From: Kamptonema formosum PCC 10802
GTDB taxonomy: Bacteria > Cyanobacteriota > Cyanobacteriia > Cyanobacteriales > Oscillatoriaceae
DNA length: 64,000 nt
Direction of reading: 5' to 3'
Assembly (NCBI RefSeq): GCF_000332335.1
Contig: NZ_KB235948.1
Coordinates: 2,245,878-2,309,877, forward strand
The translations under genes were made by a program, and so were the position numbers. Numbering within the stretch: the first letter of the stretch is position 1; every line of letters begins with the position of its first letter. The notes under the pieces are model-generated. The model made no database searches. It was not told the DNA's origin and worked only from the letters and a program-made list of their open reading frames with translations. Below are positions 38,681 to 47,884 of the stretch, piece after piece.

Positions 38681-39647
38681 AAGTGTCTGACCGAGGAATT
38701 TATCTGTGTCTACTATATCGAAATATTTCTTAAAAAACAGCGAGTCAGGGCTGCTGGCCTTTAGGGAGGTGCTGGACAGTGGGGCCGGCTCAAGGGTGCC
38801 ACCGTTTCGCCTCAACATGAGGTGGATTGCGTTTGCTGGACATGCTGGCGGTGGCAAAAGTTCCGCTGCGGTGGCGTCGAGCGTGCCGACCGGCGACTGG
38901 GGTGCCTGGAGGTGGCCCGGACAGGGTTCCCGGACCAATGCGCATTCATCTGAGCTGAGAGCGCCGGCAGGTTGGTTATAGCGGTTTTAGTGGAGTTGTG
39001 AGAGCTGATAAGTCCTGTTTACGTCCACATCCAGATTGATCGCAAAACATTTAGAAAGCCTAGAGTGGCTGTTACTGGTGCCGAATACCACTTGGGCGGG
39101 GAAATGTGCTATAATATACTATTTTTTGGGGGGAGTTGTATAAATACCTATCAGCGATGGAAAAATGTTTTTCTAGATTTAGCATCTTAGTGTGCCGGAA
39201 TTGAATTGAACATATAACTTTTGCTGATAATTGCACGGCACCGGCTTCCTAGGCAGCTTTGTTCCAGTGAGCGGTGGGAGCGCTGCAGGCAGGAAATGCA
39301 GGGACATTGCAGGGGGACAGGCTCAACAGGTGGCTGTTGCCTGTGTGGAATGCGCCGTATCCTAAAATTCTTTTGTTCGATCAGCTGTGGAGTGGGCGAA
39401 AGCCGGCTGCACGAGAGGGCTGAACCGCGCTTAGCGCGTCAGTTGCAGAAAGCCGGTGGTTGCGGTCACTCACAGGCGAGGGAAAGGCGGTGAAGCTTGC
39501 TGTCAGGCGTGGGGAAGCAGGTTCTGGCGGGTGCCCTAACCGCAACTCCTACAGGAAAGCAGGGGAGTGAGAGTGGAGTGTTGAGGGTTGTTGAGGGAGG
39601 GGGTGATTGTTCCACGGATCGCTCAACACTCTGCAACTCATCACTGA
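38681..39647. other. About 1 kb without a supported gene
   Basis: An AT-rich patch with TATAATATACTATTTTTTGG at 39110 looks like a promoter core but no gene follows on that strand. A minus-strand open frame continues upstream of the PHP gene to 38938 but shows no homology. Confidence 0.4.
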
Positions 39648-40919
39648 TCATTCCGCCCCCGGTCCTGAGTTGCGGGCTTCCCAGGCCAGGTCTAAGAGGG
39701 CTGTCCAGCGCTTTTGCACCTGTTTTGGCGTGCACTGGAGGGCTTGGGCGATTTCTGGCTCGCTGGCACCGGCGCGTTTGAGATCCAGCAGCTGGCGCTG
39801 TTGGGGGTTGAGCTTGCTGAGAAATGCTTGCCACTGCTTTTGTGGCATGCCCAAGTTTTGATCGAGGTCGGCACCCAGCCACTGGTGGACGAGTTTCCAG
39901 TTGTGAGAGCGAGCGAACTTTTCGACGTGGTACTTGAAGCGCTGCTGCAGGTAGTCCCGCTGGCGAGCCGACAGACCGAGGATTTCGTCAATCTCCTGAG
40001 CGGACATGTCTTGCAGTTTCAAGATTAGGTAGTCAATGCAGTCTTTTTGGCCTTGGGCCTCCAGGTACTGTACCAGTTCGGAGATGACTCGATCTCGCAG
40101 GACGGCCTCAGCGGGGTCAACGGTCTCGGCAACCATCTGCTCCCGCACCTGCTGGGCGGCGTGGGAGCGACTTTGGGCTTCGGCTTCCTCGCCTTTGGGG
40201 AACTCAACCGCCTGCTCAATGTCGAGGACCGTTTCCGCCGGCTGGCCGCTGGCAAAGCCTTGGGCCCGCAGGACAATCAGCTGCTGGGCACCCCGACCGG
40301 GCAAGCTGATGCGGCGCTTGGCGAAGTGTTCGGTAAAGGCCATGTATTCTGCCAGTTCCAGCGGGGTGCGGGGGGTGTAGCCCTCAGGCAGTTGGTTTTC
40401 CCGGCGGAAGGCGCGCAGGGACTCCATGTAGAAGCCTTGCAGGAAGTCTTCAATCAGGTTGTAGCGAGCTTGGAAGCCCAACCGCGCCCGCAGCGGGGCG
40501 ATGTGCCGGTACACCATCGCGCTCAGGTTGCTGTGCAGTTCGACGCGCCCCTGTTTGGAGCCCAGCTCGTAGTATTCCAGGCACTTTTGCAGCCGGTGCC
40601 GCGCCAAGGCCACCTGCCAGGAGCGAATTTGACCAGATTTTTGGATGCGAGCGCTTTTTTGGCAAATCCGCTCGATTTCTTTGGCAATGCGCATGGCCAC
40701 ATCCGGCACGCTCTTGGTTGTTGATTGCAGCTTTTCGCGCAATTCTTTCTCCATTTGGTTGGCGAGCGCTGGGGTGTCCATTGCCGGCAGGGAGCTGTTT
40801 TCTGATAGGTCGTCATCGTGGCCATGCCGAGGGGCTTGGCTGCCGGCATCCGCTGGTTCTGGGTTGATGCCGAAAGTGTTGGAGGTTTGATAAAAAGAGT
40901 TTGCTAGTGGGGAGTTCAT
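39648..40919 (-). CDS. HetZ-related protein
   Basis: A 423-residue cytoplasmic protein. The conserved core runs from about 75 to the C-terminus: YNLIEDFLQGFYMESLRAFR, YTPRTPLELAEYMAFTEHFA, SAQEIDEILGLSARQRDYLQ and HNWKLVHQWLGADLDQ. The C-terminal part (PQQRQLLDLKRAGASEPEIA then CTPKQVQKRW) looks like a sigma-4-type helix-turn-helix. I recognise this as the HetZ/HetZ-related family, which in Anabaena controls early heterocyst differentiation; related genes exist in cyanobacteria without heterocysts, where the role is unclear. The N-terminal 70 residues are variable. Confidence 0.75.
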   Translation of the reverse strand: MNSPLANSFYQTSNTFGINPEPADAGSQAPRHGHDDDLSENSSLPAMDTPALANQMEKELREKLQSTTKSVPDVAMRIAKEIERICQKSARIQKSGQIRSWQVALARHRLQKCLEYYELGSKQGRVELHSNLSAMVYRHIAPLRARLGFQARYNLIEDFLQGFYMESLRAFRRENQLPEGYTPRTPLELAEYMAFTEHFAKRRISLPGRGAQQLIVLRAQGFASGQPAETVLDIEQAVEFPKGEEAEAQSRSHAAQQVREQMVAETVDPAEAVLRDRVISELVQYLEAQGQKDCIDYLILKLQDMSAQEIDEILGLSARQRDYLQQRFKYHVEKFARSHNWKLVHQWLGADLDQNLGMPQKQWQAFLSKLNPQQRQLLDLKRAGASEPEIAQALQCTPKQVQKRWTALLDLAWEARNSGPGAE

Positions 40920-41895
40920 AGTTTTGCCTCTGGTGACGCACCGAACGCGATCTGCAAAGAACTAGGGGTTAGGGGGAGGATGCTGGGGGTGGTGCCACCC
41001 GCTCGACCCTCTCAACTGTCTACATTTCGACTTTAGGCAGCTGTAATTATCTCCAGGGGTTTGAGGTTGCTACTATCCATATCGTCCAATCTGGGCAAGT
41101 TGCCGGTGCCCAGGCTGGCTGGAAGCCGGCCCGAGCTGGAGGTGATGCGTCCCACTGGTTCACGATTGCGCAAACTCTTGCTGGATAAGCACTCCCCGCC
41201 ATGCTGACCTGCTGTGACTGACCCTATAGGGGTGAGGGGTCACACCCCTACCCTACAGACACTTCCGAAACTGGTCAGCACCATGATGTGCCAGATCGAA
41301 AATTGGCACACAGATCGGTGGATTGTGAGGAAACTTCTGATATTTGCGCCGGATTGTTGGTGTAAGCCGGGAAGGTTTTTCAATTAATCGGTGTGGGGGT
41401 TGCAAGGCTCTTGTGGGGGCGGGTTCGCCGCAGAGGTGTGCCGGCACCACCGGCGGTCTGCTTTCCTCGCCCCTGTAGCTGTGGGGGTCAAGAGGGCCTT
41501 CATTGCAAGCTTCTAACACCAAGTCTACTTTCCGTTCGGGAATCACCCCACCCGGACACCCTTGCAATCGCTCCTGTGAGACACCCCATTTGGCGAGCTA
41601 CACCCGACGCGCTCCCCTTTCAACAGTGCGTTACCGAACGAAACGGAGGAAGCTTTGCAACTCTCTTGACCCCTGGCAGACGCTTCCCAAGGCCGGTGCC
41701 GCTGGCGGCGGGGCGCACCGGCTTTTGACACGACGCACCAGACCCCGACATCATCCCACCGCTGCGACCCCAACGCGCTGCACCAGATGCCAAAATTGCT
41801 CTTCTGACTGGATGATGTATCCTGGGTCAGTCTCTCAGGGCATTTAGAAAATATTATAATTTATCTTTTTGCGCTCTTTTATGGTAAAGGAGAGG

Positions 41896-41978
41896 GCGTG
41901 GGGCGTGGGGCGTGGGGCGTGGGGCGTGGGGCGTGGGGCATGGCGGCGGGAGTGGCGGCGGGAGTGGCGGCGGGAGTG
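41896..41978. repeat. Heptamer and 12-mer tandem array
   Basis: Five to six copies of GGGGCGT are followed by three copies of GGCGGCGGGAGT. Confidence 0.85.
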
Positions 41979-42015
41979 GGGCATCGGGTTAGTGATGGAC
42001 TTCTAACCGAGAGAT

Positions 42016-42345
42016 TTGGTGAAGAAAGCCGGTTTCTCACCCCCCACGCGAAAGCCGGTGTCCAAGAAACCGGGTTCCTGCGCGAATTTTGGCATCCTAA
42101 GCGAGATTTTGCTAAGAAAGCCGGTTTCTGACCCCCCACGCGCTCACCCTTGTCCAAGAATCCAAGAAACCGGGTTTCTGCGAGAATTTTGGCATCCTAA
42201 GCGAGATTTTGCTAAGAAACCCGGTTTCTGACCCCCCACGCGAAAGCCCGCCGACAAGAAACCGGGTTTCTGCGACAAGTTTTGCATCCCTACCCGAGAG
42301 ATTTGGTTAAGAAAGCCGATTTCTCAGCCTGTGCGCGACTACAAA
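42016..42345. repeat. Cluster of AGAAACCGGGTTTCT / AGAAAGCCGGTTTCT repeats
   Basis: At least seven copies in alternating orientation, with the spacers TTTTGGCATCCTAAGCGAGA and TCTGACCCCCCACGCG repeated between them. Confidence 0.8.
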
Positions 42346-42398
42346 GAAACTCTAGGAGTCAAAGCTGGACTCAGGGCAAGAAAGCCGGTTGCTTCCGC

Positions 42399-42427
42399 TT
42401 GACATGAAACCCCCATCGCTATAAAAT
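42399..42427 (+). promoter_or_regulatory. Sigma-70-type promoter of a decayed TPR leader gene
   Basis: TTGACA (42399-42404), a 17-base spacer and TAAAAT (42422-42427). The same promoter occurs at 43482-43510 with the spacer start TGAAACCCC in common. Confidence 0.7.
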
Positions 42428-42468
42428 AGTAACAAGCGGGTTTCTCCAACTCCTACCCGGCACCCGGC

Positions 42469-42607
42469 ATGAAGGAACAATGCATCCAAGCCTCTCTCGC
42501 CTTGATTCAAGAACTCCTCATCTGTCCCCGTGGGGAGGAAAACCAAGTCCTCAACAGGTCTGGAGGATTTGGTAGATCAGGGATTTGTGCCAGGTGGGGA
42601 TAGGTAG
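42469..42607 (+). pseudogene. Remnant of a TPR/CHAT-type leader peptide
   Basis: From the ATG at 42469 the frame reads MKEQCIQASLALIQELLICP, then RGEENQVLN. After this a frame shift gives LEDLVDQGFVPGGDR and a stop. In filamentous cyanobacteria this peptide (…LIQ.LL.CPSGEE…IL…LVD.G) is the conserved N-terminus of TPR proteins that often carry a CHAT domain; that is from family memory. The rest of the gene is missing, and a toxin-antitoxin pair follows. Confidence 0.6.
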
Positions 42608-42678
42608 CGGTGTTATTTGAATGTTGATGGCTTGTTAGCGACCCAGATATTGGAATCATTAATAATGGAGATTATGAT

Positions 42679-42924
42679 ATGACTTTAGTGATTTCTGAGG
42701 AAATTGTAAAAGCGAGTGGATTGTCCGAAGAGGAACTGCTACTAGAAGTTGTTTTGCTGCTGTTTAAACAGGATAAGATTAGCTTAGGGAAAGCGGCGGA
42801 ATTGTTAAGCATGTCCCAGATTGGCTTGCAGAAGATCATGGCTAATCGCGATATTTGTGTTCATTATGATGTGGCTGAATTGCAGGAAGATATCCAGCAT
42901 TTGACAGCAAAGGGATGGCTATGA
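42679..42924 (+). CDS. UPF0175 family antitoxin
   Basis: An 81-residue DNA-binding-type antitoxin. SGLSEEELLLEVVLLLFKQD and KISLGKAAELLSMSQIGLQK are typical of UPF0175, where the second block is a helix-turn-helix-like region. It should neutralise the DUF3368 toxin encoded next and autoregulate the operon. Its stop codon overlaps the next start in an ATGA. Confidence 0.85.
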   Translation: MTLVISEEIVKASGLSEEELLLEVVLLLFKQDKISLGKAAELLSMSQIGLQKIMANRDICVHYDVAELQEDIQHLTAKGWL

Positions 42925-43412
42925 TTGTTGTTAGTGACACTTCTCCCCTCTGTGGGTTAGCCATCACGGGTTATCTCTGGTTACTGCAACAGCTTTACGG
43001 ACGGGTGTTAATTCCGCCGGCGGTTGTGGATGAACTGAGGCGAGGGGGTGAGGACGATCCGCGCATTACAGGCGTGTTATCTCTAGATTGGATTGAGATT
43101 TGTCAGCCCCGAGATATCCTACTGGTGGAAACCCTACAAACCGAGCGAAATTTGGATCGGGGAGAATCTGAAGCCATCGCCATAGCGTTGGAACTGAGTG
43201 CAGACGAATTGTTGATTGACGAACGTTTAGGACGCAGGGAAGCTGTCCGTTTGGGGCTATCCATCACGGGTTTATTGGGGATTTTGCTCGTGGCTAAACG
43301 CCGGGGATGGGTGACAGCGATTCAACCGATAATCGATAATCTGATTGAGCAAGCGAGTTTTCGGGTGAGCGCTCGCGTTTATGCAGAGGTGTTAGCTGCA
43401 GCGGGCGAATAA
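42921..43412 (+). CDS. DUF3368 (PIN-like) toxin
   Basis: A 163-residue PIN-fold RNase-type toxin. The acidic residues expected of the PIN active site are visible: VVSDTSPL (Asp near 6), AVVDELRRG (Glu), DRGESEAIAIA (Glu/Asp) and LLIDERLGRR (Asp). I chose the ATG at 42921 over 42915 because AAGGGA lies six bases upstream and the start overlaps the antitoxin stop. It probably cuts RNA and slows growth when the antitoxin is lost. Confidence 0.85.
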   Translation: MIVVSDTSPLCGLAITGYLWLLQQLYGRVLIPPAVVDELRRGGEDDPRITGVLSLDWIEICQPRDILLVETLQTERNLDRGESEAIAIALELSADELLIDERLGRREAVRLGLSITGLLGILLVAKRRGWVTAIQPIIDNLIEQASFRVSARVYAEVLAAAGE

Positions 43413-43481
43413 ACCGGCTTTCTGGACGAAAAATCTAGGAGGCTAAGTGAGACTCTGGGCTAGAAAGCCGGTCTCTCCAGC

Positions 43482-43510
43482 TTGACATGAAACCCCGAAC
43501 GCTATATAAT
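43482..43510 (+). promoter_or_regulatory. Near-consensus sigma-70 promoter, orphan
   Basis: TTGACA (43482-43487), a 17-base spacer and a perfect TATAAT (43505-43510). It is a copy of 42399-42427. Downstream at about 43515-43575 only a trace of the TPR leader is left (PQILNQHPELIDL). Confidence 0.75.
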
Positions 43511-43579
43511 ATAGAAAGCACCCCAAATCCTCAACCAACACCCGGAACTCATCGACCTGTCTTGCGTGGTTAACCTCCT

Positions 43580-43770
43580 AACCGAGAGATTTGGTTAAGA
43601 AAGCCGGTTTCTCAACCCCCACGCCCTCGCCCCCAGACAATAAACTGGGTTTCTGCGACAATTTTTGCATCCTAACCGAGAGATGTGTTAAGAAAGCCGG
43701 TTTCTCACCCCCCACGCGAAAGCCGGTGTCTAAGAAACCGGGTTTCAGCTAAGAAACCAGGTTTCTGGTG
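43580..43770. repeat. Cluster of AGAAAGCCGGTTTCT / AGAAACCGGGTTTCT repeats
   Basis: Four or more copies with the spacer TCCTAACCGAGAGATTTGGT seen also at 42290 and 47070. Confidence 0.8.
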
Positions 43771-43791
43771 CGCGAGAAATAAACCTCGCCG

Positions 43792-45171
43792 TTATAACCC
43801 CATTATATATTGCCCGAACGCCCGGAACACCCTGTAGAGATTGTCTTGCTTTTCTATCAAGCAGCGCCGGGATAAAGATTGAAGCGAATTGAGTAAATCC
43901 GAAGGTGGCACTGTTACAGTTTCTAGCAATTTCGCCAGGTTGACCGGCTCGCTGTATTGAGCCAACCGGCACATCACTTGTTTTTCGATTTCCGATAACC
44001 GCTCCCACTGTTACTGGAAAACATCCTTCAAATCTGCCGGCAACAAAATGGGATGATTGGGGAATAAATCAGTCACGCCTAATCCCACTTCTTGAATCAG
44101 AGATGCGACGCTTTTTAAGCATAGCGGATTCCCTTGGTAGCCGTCAAGGAGTGCTGACTCATTCTGGAGGTTCGCCAACCCGTAATCCCTCAAAATTGCC
44201 CGACCGGCTTCCCTATCCAACCCAGCGAGTTGTAAAATCTTAATCGGAGTAGTTTGGCTGTTCTCTTTCGCCACTTCTCGCGGGAGTTCCCACCCGATTA
44301 ACACAAAGCAACTTTGATGGGATAATTTTTCTACTTGTTGGAAGAGCGAGCGATAGTCTTGACAGCCGGCTTTGTACTTTCCCGCCAATTCGCCGGTACT
44401 GAAAAGGTGCTGATCGTCATCTAAGACGACTAAACAGCGATAGTTTTGTAAATGCTGAAGCAGAGGTAATAGCCCAGATTTACTTTTGGGTGTGTCGGGT
44501 CTTTCTGACGGTGAAAAAAAGTGGTGTAGACGCTCTTGAAATTCAGCTAGTGTCGGGGATGTCTCCAGACTGCACCAAATAACGTATTCAAACTCATCTT
44601 TTATTTGCTGTACGAGTTTCACGGCTAATGTGGTTTTGCCGATTCCGCTGATGCCGGTGAGGGCTATCAGGCGACAGCGTTGCTGTAAAATCCAGTTTGT
44701 CAGGGTTTCCAGTTCGCCGGTGCGTCCATAAAAAGCACCCAACTCCGGCATCTCACTTAAATCTTGATGTATTGGGGGTTGTTGGGGGTTGGATGTTTGT
44801 TCGGTTTGCCGGTTTGAGTTTGGGACATTGGGTGAGTGTGGCGTGTCTCCACAGATGTTAAAGCTATCGCTAACATCAACGCTGTTATGTGTGAAGTTGT
44901 TAAAAACATTTGAATTCTGCAACCTCTCCATTGTCGAGCGAAAATTCGTTTTACTGACCTCTTCCCCTAACTCTTCTGAAAGTATCCGCCACAATTGCGA
45001 ACCGGCATTCCTCACACTACTTTCCGAACAGTCCGAATCCCTAGCTATTTTCTTGTATATTTGACCTTGCAAGGTCCCTCGCAGTACCGCTTCTTGTAAG
45101 TCGTCCAGGTGCTGGCCGGTTTTGGCAAACACTATCTGATCGGCCAGCTGTAACATTTCTTTAAGATTCAT
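43792..45171 (-). pseudogene. STAND NTPase (vMAP-like N-terminus plus NB-ARC) with an in-frame stop
   Basis: From the ATG at 45171 (MNLKEMLQLADQIVFAKTGQ) an N-terminal helix-turn-helix-like domain of the kind seen in cyanobacterial vWA-MoxR-associated proteins covers about 1-85. The P-loop GISGIGKTTLA is near 173-183 and LVVLDDD is the Walker B. The frame ends at TAA (44011-44013) after DVFQ, but the same frame resumes at once with QWERLSEIEKQVMCRLAQ and continues through the expected winged-helix region to a stop at 43792. A single nonsense change therefore splits the gene. Before the split it was probably a signal-transducing or defence ATPase. Readthrough or a functional truncated protein cannot be excluded. 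Confidence 0.8.
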
Positions 45172-45418
45172 GGGGCTGTAAGATGCAAGCGTTTGGTATA
45201 TGATAGCACAGGTCTGACATTTTTGCACATTTTTGTACATTTTACGATAAATTTAGATTTTTCCGGGTGAAATTCGGTGAACCGGGCGCGGCAAATTTGA
45301 ACATTTATTGACTGTTCAAAGTTATAAATTAAAAGCACAATGTAAATTGTAGGGTTTGAACGCTTGCTGTTCTTGGCAGTGTATTGGTTTCAATCAACAT
45401 GATTCAGTGGGGTCAAAA

Positions 45419-45688
45419 ATGAGTAAGTGGTATCCTGGGGCAAACAGTTGGGAAAACAAAGGGTCTTATAAGGTAAAATATAAATATGACGATAATGGGA
45501 AGTGTACCGATATCCTTATGGCTCGTTCGAGTTTAACTGACAAACAAGCTGACGATGACCACATTCACATTTACAAGGTTGGCGAAACTGGCCAAGGCGC
45601 TACTTTTAAAGACGCTCAAGGTAGAGTGCTCAACTTATCTGATTATGACATCCAACAGATTCTTTCTGGGGCAAGACCTCTTTGGTAG
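45419..45688 (+). CDS. Hypothetical protein
   Basis: An 89-residue soluble, Lys/Asp-rich protein (MSKWYPGANSWENKGSYKVK, then YDDNGKCTDILMARSS). I chose the ATG at 45419 with GTGGGG upstream. No motif, membrane segment or signal peptide is visible. It lies between the broken STAND gene and the CHAT remnant and is divergent from the former. The base composition is more AT-rich than the surrounding genes. Unknown function. Confidence 0.6.
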   Translation: MSKWYPGANSWENKGSYKVKYKYDDNGKCTDILMARSSLTDKQADDDHIHIYKVGETGQGATFKDAQGRVLNLSDYDIQQILSGARPLW

Positions 45689-45973
45689 GAAAATTTTATT
45701 AGTTTAAGGAAGGGAGCGCTGCCTTGTAAGTTGAACCGATATCGTAGGTTGGGTTGACGCAAGTCACCCCAACTTTTCCCTCAGAACCTTATCGATTATC
45801 AGCATAGCAAGGCGACTCACCTCATAGCAAATACCTGGCCTGACGAGGCGAGTATGGGGAGCGAACACTACACCAAAACCATGAGCGAGCGCACTTCTCA
45901 CAACCCCCAAACCGTGCGGTGCTGTAGAAAGTGCGTTCGCCCCTTTCCGTTTTTCGGTTTGATGCCCATTTCC

Positions 45974-46315
45974 CAGATACTTGCCCTGTCCGCCTGTCAC
46001 ACCGGCACCCCCAATATTCGCACCGGCATCCGTAAGTATATCACAATTATAGCGGTATTTTTCTTTCCCGGCTCTCGGAATGTGTTGGGGAGGTTATGCG
46101 CGGCGAATCATATCTCGGCGGCGATTTTTAGGATTGGCTTTTATGAAACCCTCCTGGGGGAAAAGCACCCGCCGGTGGGGTTGGCGCTGAAGCAAACCCA
46201 GGAGTGGATGCGGGAAGCGCCGGTGGCGGAGCTGTTAGAGTGGATTGGGGGTTGCCGGTTGATGCGTGAGGGATGCCGGCAGGAAATGTGCTACGATCCA
46301 AGGAAAAGGGGCTAA
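45974..46315 (+). pseudogene. CHAT-domain protease remnant (C-terminal part)
   Basis: The frame reads QILALSACHTGTPN, which matches the catalytic-Cys strand of CHAT (caspase-like) domains (LSAC.TG), then FFPGSRNVLGRLCAANHIS, AAIFRIGFYETLLG and LKQTQEWMREAPVAELLEW, which match the usual end of the domain in order and spacing. Upstream the CHAT His segment and the TPR part are absent, so only the last about 105 residues remain. In intact genes CHAT proteases cut partner proteins in cell-death or defence systems. Confidence 0.65.
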
Positions 46316-46427
46316 AGCCCAACTACGAACCTTATAATCGCCCTATTATTGGGCGGTATTTTGCGCGGGTGGACAGGAAAAAGGGCTAAAGCCCAACAAC
46401 GAACCTTATTAGAGGGAGTAGAACATT
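46311..46427 (+). promoter_or_regulatory. Leader region of the RelE-type module with internal repeats
   Basis: GGCTAAAGCCCAACTACGAA occurs at 46310 and again, slightly changed, near 46383. The part 46336-46421 is shared with 25503-25587. It probably holds the operator and promoter of the toxin-antitoxin pair. Confidence 0.5.
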
Positions 46428-46658
46428 ATGTCATCAGCAGCACTCAAAGATTTGGTGGAGATGGTAGAGGCTTTACCGAGTGATGTACAGGAACAAGTGG
46501 TAGAGCATTTGCGCGAGTATATTGCCGATCTTCAGGATGATCAGAAGTGGGATGCGTCATTTAGTCGAACCCAGTCAGCGTTGGTGGCGGCGGCGCGACA
46601 GGCTAAACAGGAACGAGCTGCGGGAAAAGCAACTGCGATGGATTATGATCAGTTATGA
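46428..46658 (+). CDS. Antitoxin of a RelE-type module
   Basis: A 76-residue acidic protein (MSSAALKDLVEMVEALPSDV, QEQVVEHLREYIADLQDD). The helical layout and the position directly before a RelE-like gene make it the antitoxin. Its stop overlaps the toxin start in ATGA (46655-46658). It should bind the toxin with its C-terminal half and the promoter with its N-terminal half. Confidence 0.8.
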   Translation: MSSAALKDLVEMVEALPSDVQEQVVEHLREYIADLQDDQKWDASFSRTQSALVAAARQAKQERAAGKATAMDYDQL

Positions 46659-46918
46659 AATCTGAAGTTCTTCCTTCGTTTTGGGCGGAGTATCGCAAGT
46701 TAAGTGATAATGTTCGGCAACGTGCCCGCAAGGCATATCAGCTGTGGGCTGAGAATCCGTTTCATCCATCTCTTCATTTCAAGTGCATCAACCAAGAAGA
46801 GAATATTTGGTCAGTTAGAGTCACGCGGGGGTATCGAGCATTGGGATTCAAAGAGGAAGACACTGTAACGTGGTTTTAGATTGGCACCCATGAAAATTAC
46901 GAGCAGTTCTTTGGCTAA
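46655..46918 (+). pseudogene. RelE/ParE-like toxin with an amber stop near the end
   Basis: The frame (MKSEVLPSFWAEYRKLSDNV, FHPSLHFKCIN, VRVTRGYRALGFKEEDTVTW F) is a typical RelE/ParE/HigB-fold mRNA interferase. It meets TAG at 46877-46879 after TWF and the same frame then gives IGTHENYEQFFG to TAA at 46916-46918, which is the usual C-terminal end of the family (…W.GTH..Y…). One base change from TGG would make the stop. The toxin probably lacks its last strand and helix, with uncertain activity. Confidence 0.8.
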
Positions 46919-47008
46919 AGTGGGATCCTAAATCTTTCCCCCTCTGGGGTGGTATCTTGGATCGCTCTACAGGTGCAGAAGAAGGAAAAGAGGCGCTATC
47001 CCTTGGTT

Positions 47009-47138
47009 CAGAAACCCGGTTTCTCCACCCCCCGCAACCAAGAAACCGGCTTTCTGCGACAATTTTTGCATCCTAACCGAGAGATTGGTTCAGAAACCCG
47101 GTTTCTCAACCCCCCGCAACAAGAAACCCGGTTTCTGG
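47009..47138. repeat. Cluster of AGAAACCGGGTTTCT repeats
   Basis: Four alternating copies with the TGCGACAATTTTTGCATCCT spacer. It lies just after the stop of the YrdC gene (minus strand) and could end its transcript. Confidence 0.75.
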
Positions 47139-47144
47139 ATCGCC

Positions 47145-47813
47145 CTAGCTGCTGACTGCAGCAGCGATACCCGCCACCGCTTCCCACCCCAACCCTTGCC
47201 GCACTATGGCCAACTCAGGGCCGGTAAAATCTAAAATGGTTGACACCTGGTATCCCGCCTCCTGGCCATTGTCCACAATCAGATCCACTAACTTGTCCAG
47301 CCGGTCAAACAGCTCCGCCTTACCGGCAGGTTTCTTGGGTTCCGCCCCGTCGGGCGTCTCTTCGTCGCTAAGCAAATGAGCTGAAGTGGAAATAATCGGA
47401 TTCCCCAGCGCCTCCAACAGCGACTGGCACACGGGATGATCCGGCACGCGAATCCCAGTCGTTTTCCGTTTGGGGTTCATCACCAGTTTGGGCACTAACT
47501 TGGTTGCCGGCAAGACGAACGTGTATGTCCCAGGAATCAGGCGCTTCATAATCCGGTACGCTGAATCCGTCACCACCGCGTAGTGCGCTACGTTGGACAG
47601 GGAGGGGCACAGGAACGTCAGGGGCTTGTCGTTGGACAGCCGCTTGATGTGCCTGACGCGCTCTACCGCTGATTTGGCGTTCAGATCGCAGCCAATCGCG
47701 TACACTGTATCCGTAGGATATAGCATTACCGCTCCATTCTGGAGCGCGTCCTTAATTTCCTCGATTCTGCGTGCTTGGGGAGTCTGCGGGTGGATTTCGT
47801 AAAGAGTAGCCAT
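47145..47813 (-). CDS. YrdC/YciO-type L-threonylcarbamoyladenylate synthase family protein
   Basis: A 222-residue cytoplasmic protein of the TsaC/Sua5/YrdC fold, which makes threonylcarbamoyl-AMP from threonine, bicarbonate and ATP for the t6A37 tRNA modification. The family blocks are visible: MLYPTDTVYAIGCD near 30-43, RLSNDKPLTFLC near 58-69, PGTYTFVLPAT near 94-104, TGIRVPDHPVC near 119-129 and PIISTSAH near 139-146. It lacks the Sua5 C-terminal domain. YciO-like members may have another role. It is divergent from larC with 71 AT-rich bases between. Confidence 0.85.
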   Translation of the reverse strand: MATLYEIHPQTPQARRIEEIKDALQNGAVMLYPTDTVYAIGCDLNAKSAVERVRHIKRLSNDKPLTFLCPSLSNVAHYAVVTDSAYRIMKRLIPGTYTFVLPATKLVPKLVMNPKRKTTGIRVPDHPVCQSLLEALGNPIISTSAHLLSDEETPDGAEPKKPAGKAELFDRLDKLVDLIVDNGQEAGYQVSTILDFTGPELAIVRQGLGWEAVAGIAAAVSS

Positions 47814-47884
47814 TGGATTTTATATTTTAGATTTCACTCTTAGCATTCCATATAAAATCTAAAATCTAAAATCTAAAACCGCCA

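Larger units (their letters stand above)
40920..42398. other. Repeat-rich gene-free stretch
   Basis: Holds a hairpin AGGGGTG / CACCCCT near 41228-41250, the arrays at 41896 and 42016, and no coding sequence that I can support. Confidence 0.5.

Noticed and set aside
39221-39882. Several overlapping short frames downstream of the HetZ-related gene
   Set aside because: They are in repetitive GC-rich sequence or antisense to the gene; no conserved feature.
41943-41978. CRISPR-like direct repeats
   Set aside because: Units are 12 bases in direct tandem without spacers; they are simple repeats. The same holds for the His-codon repeats at 48167-48270.
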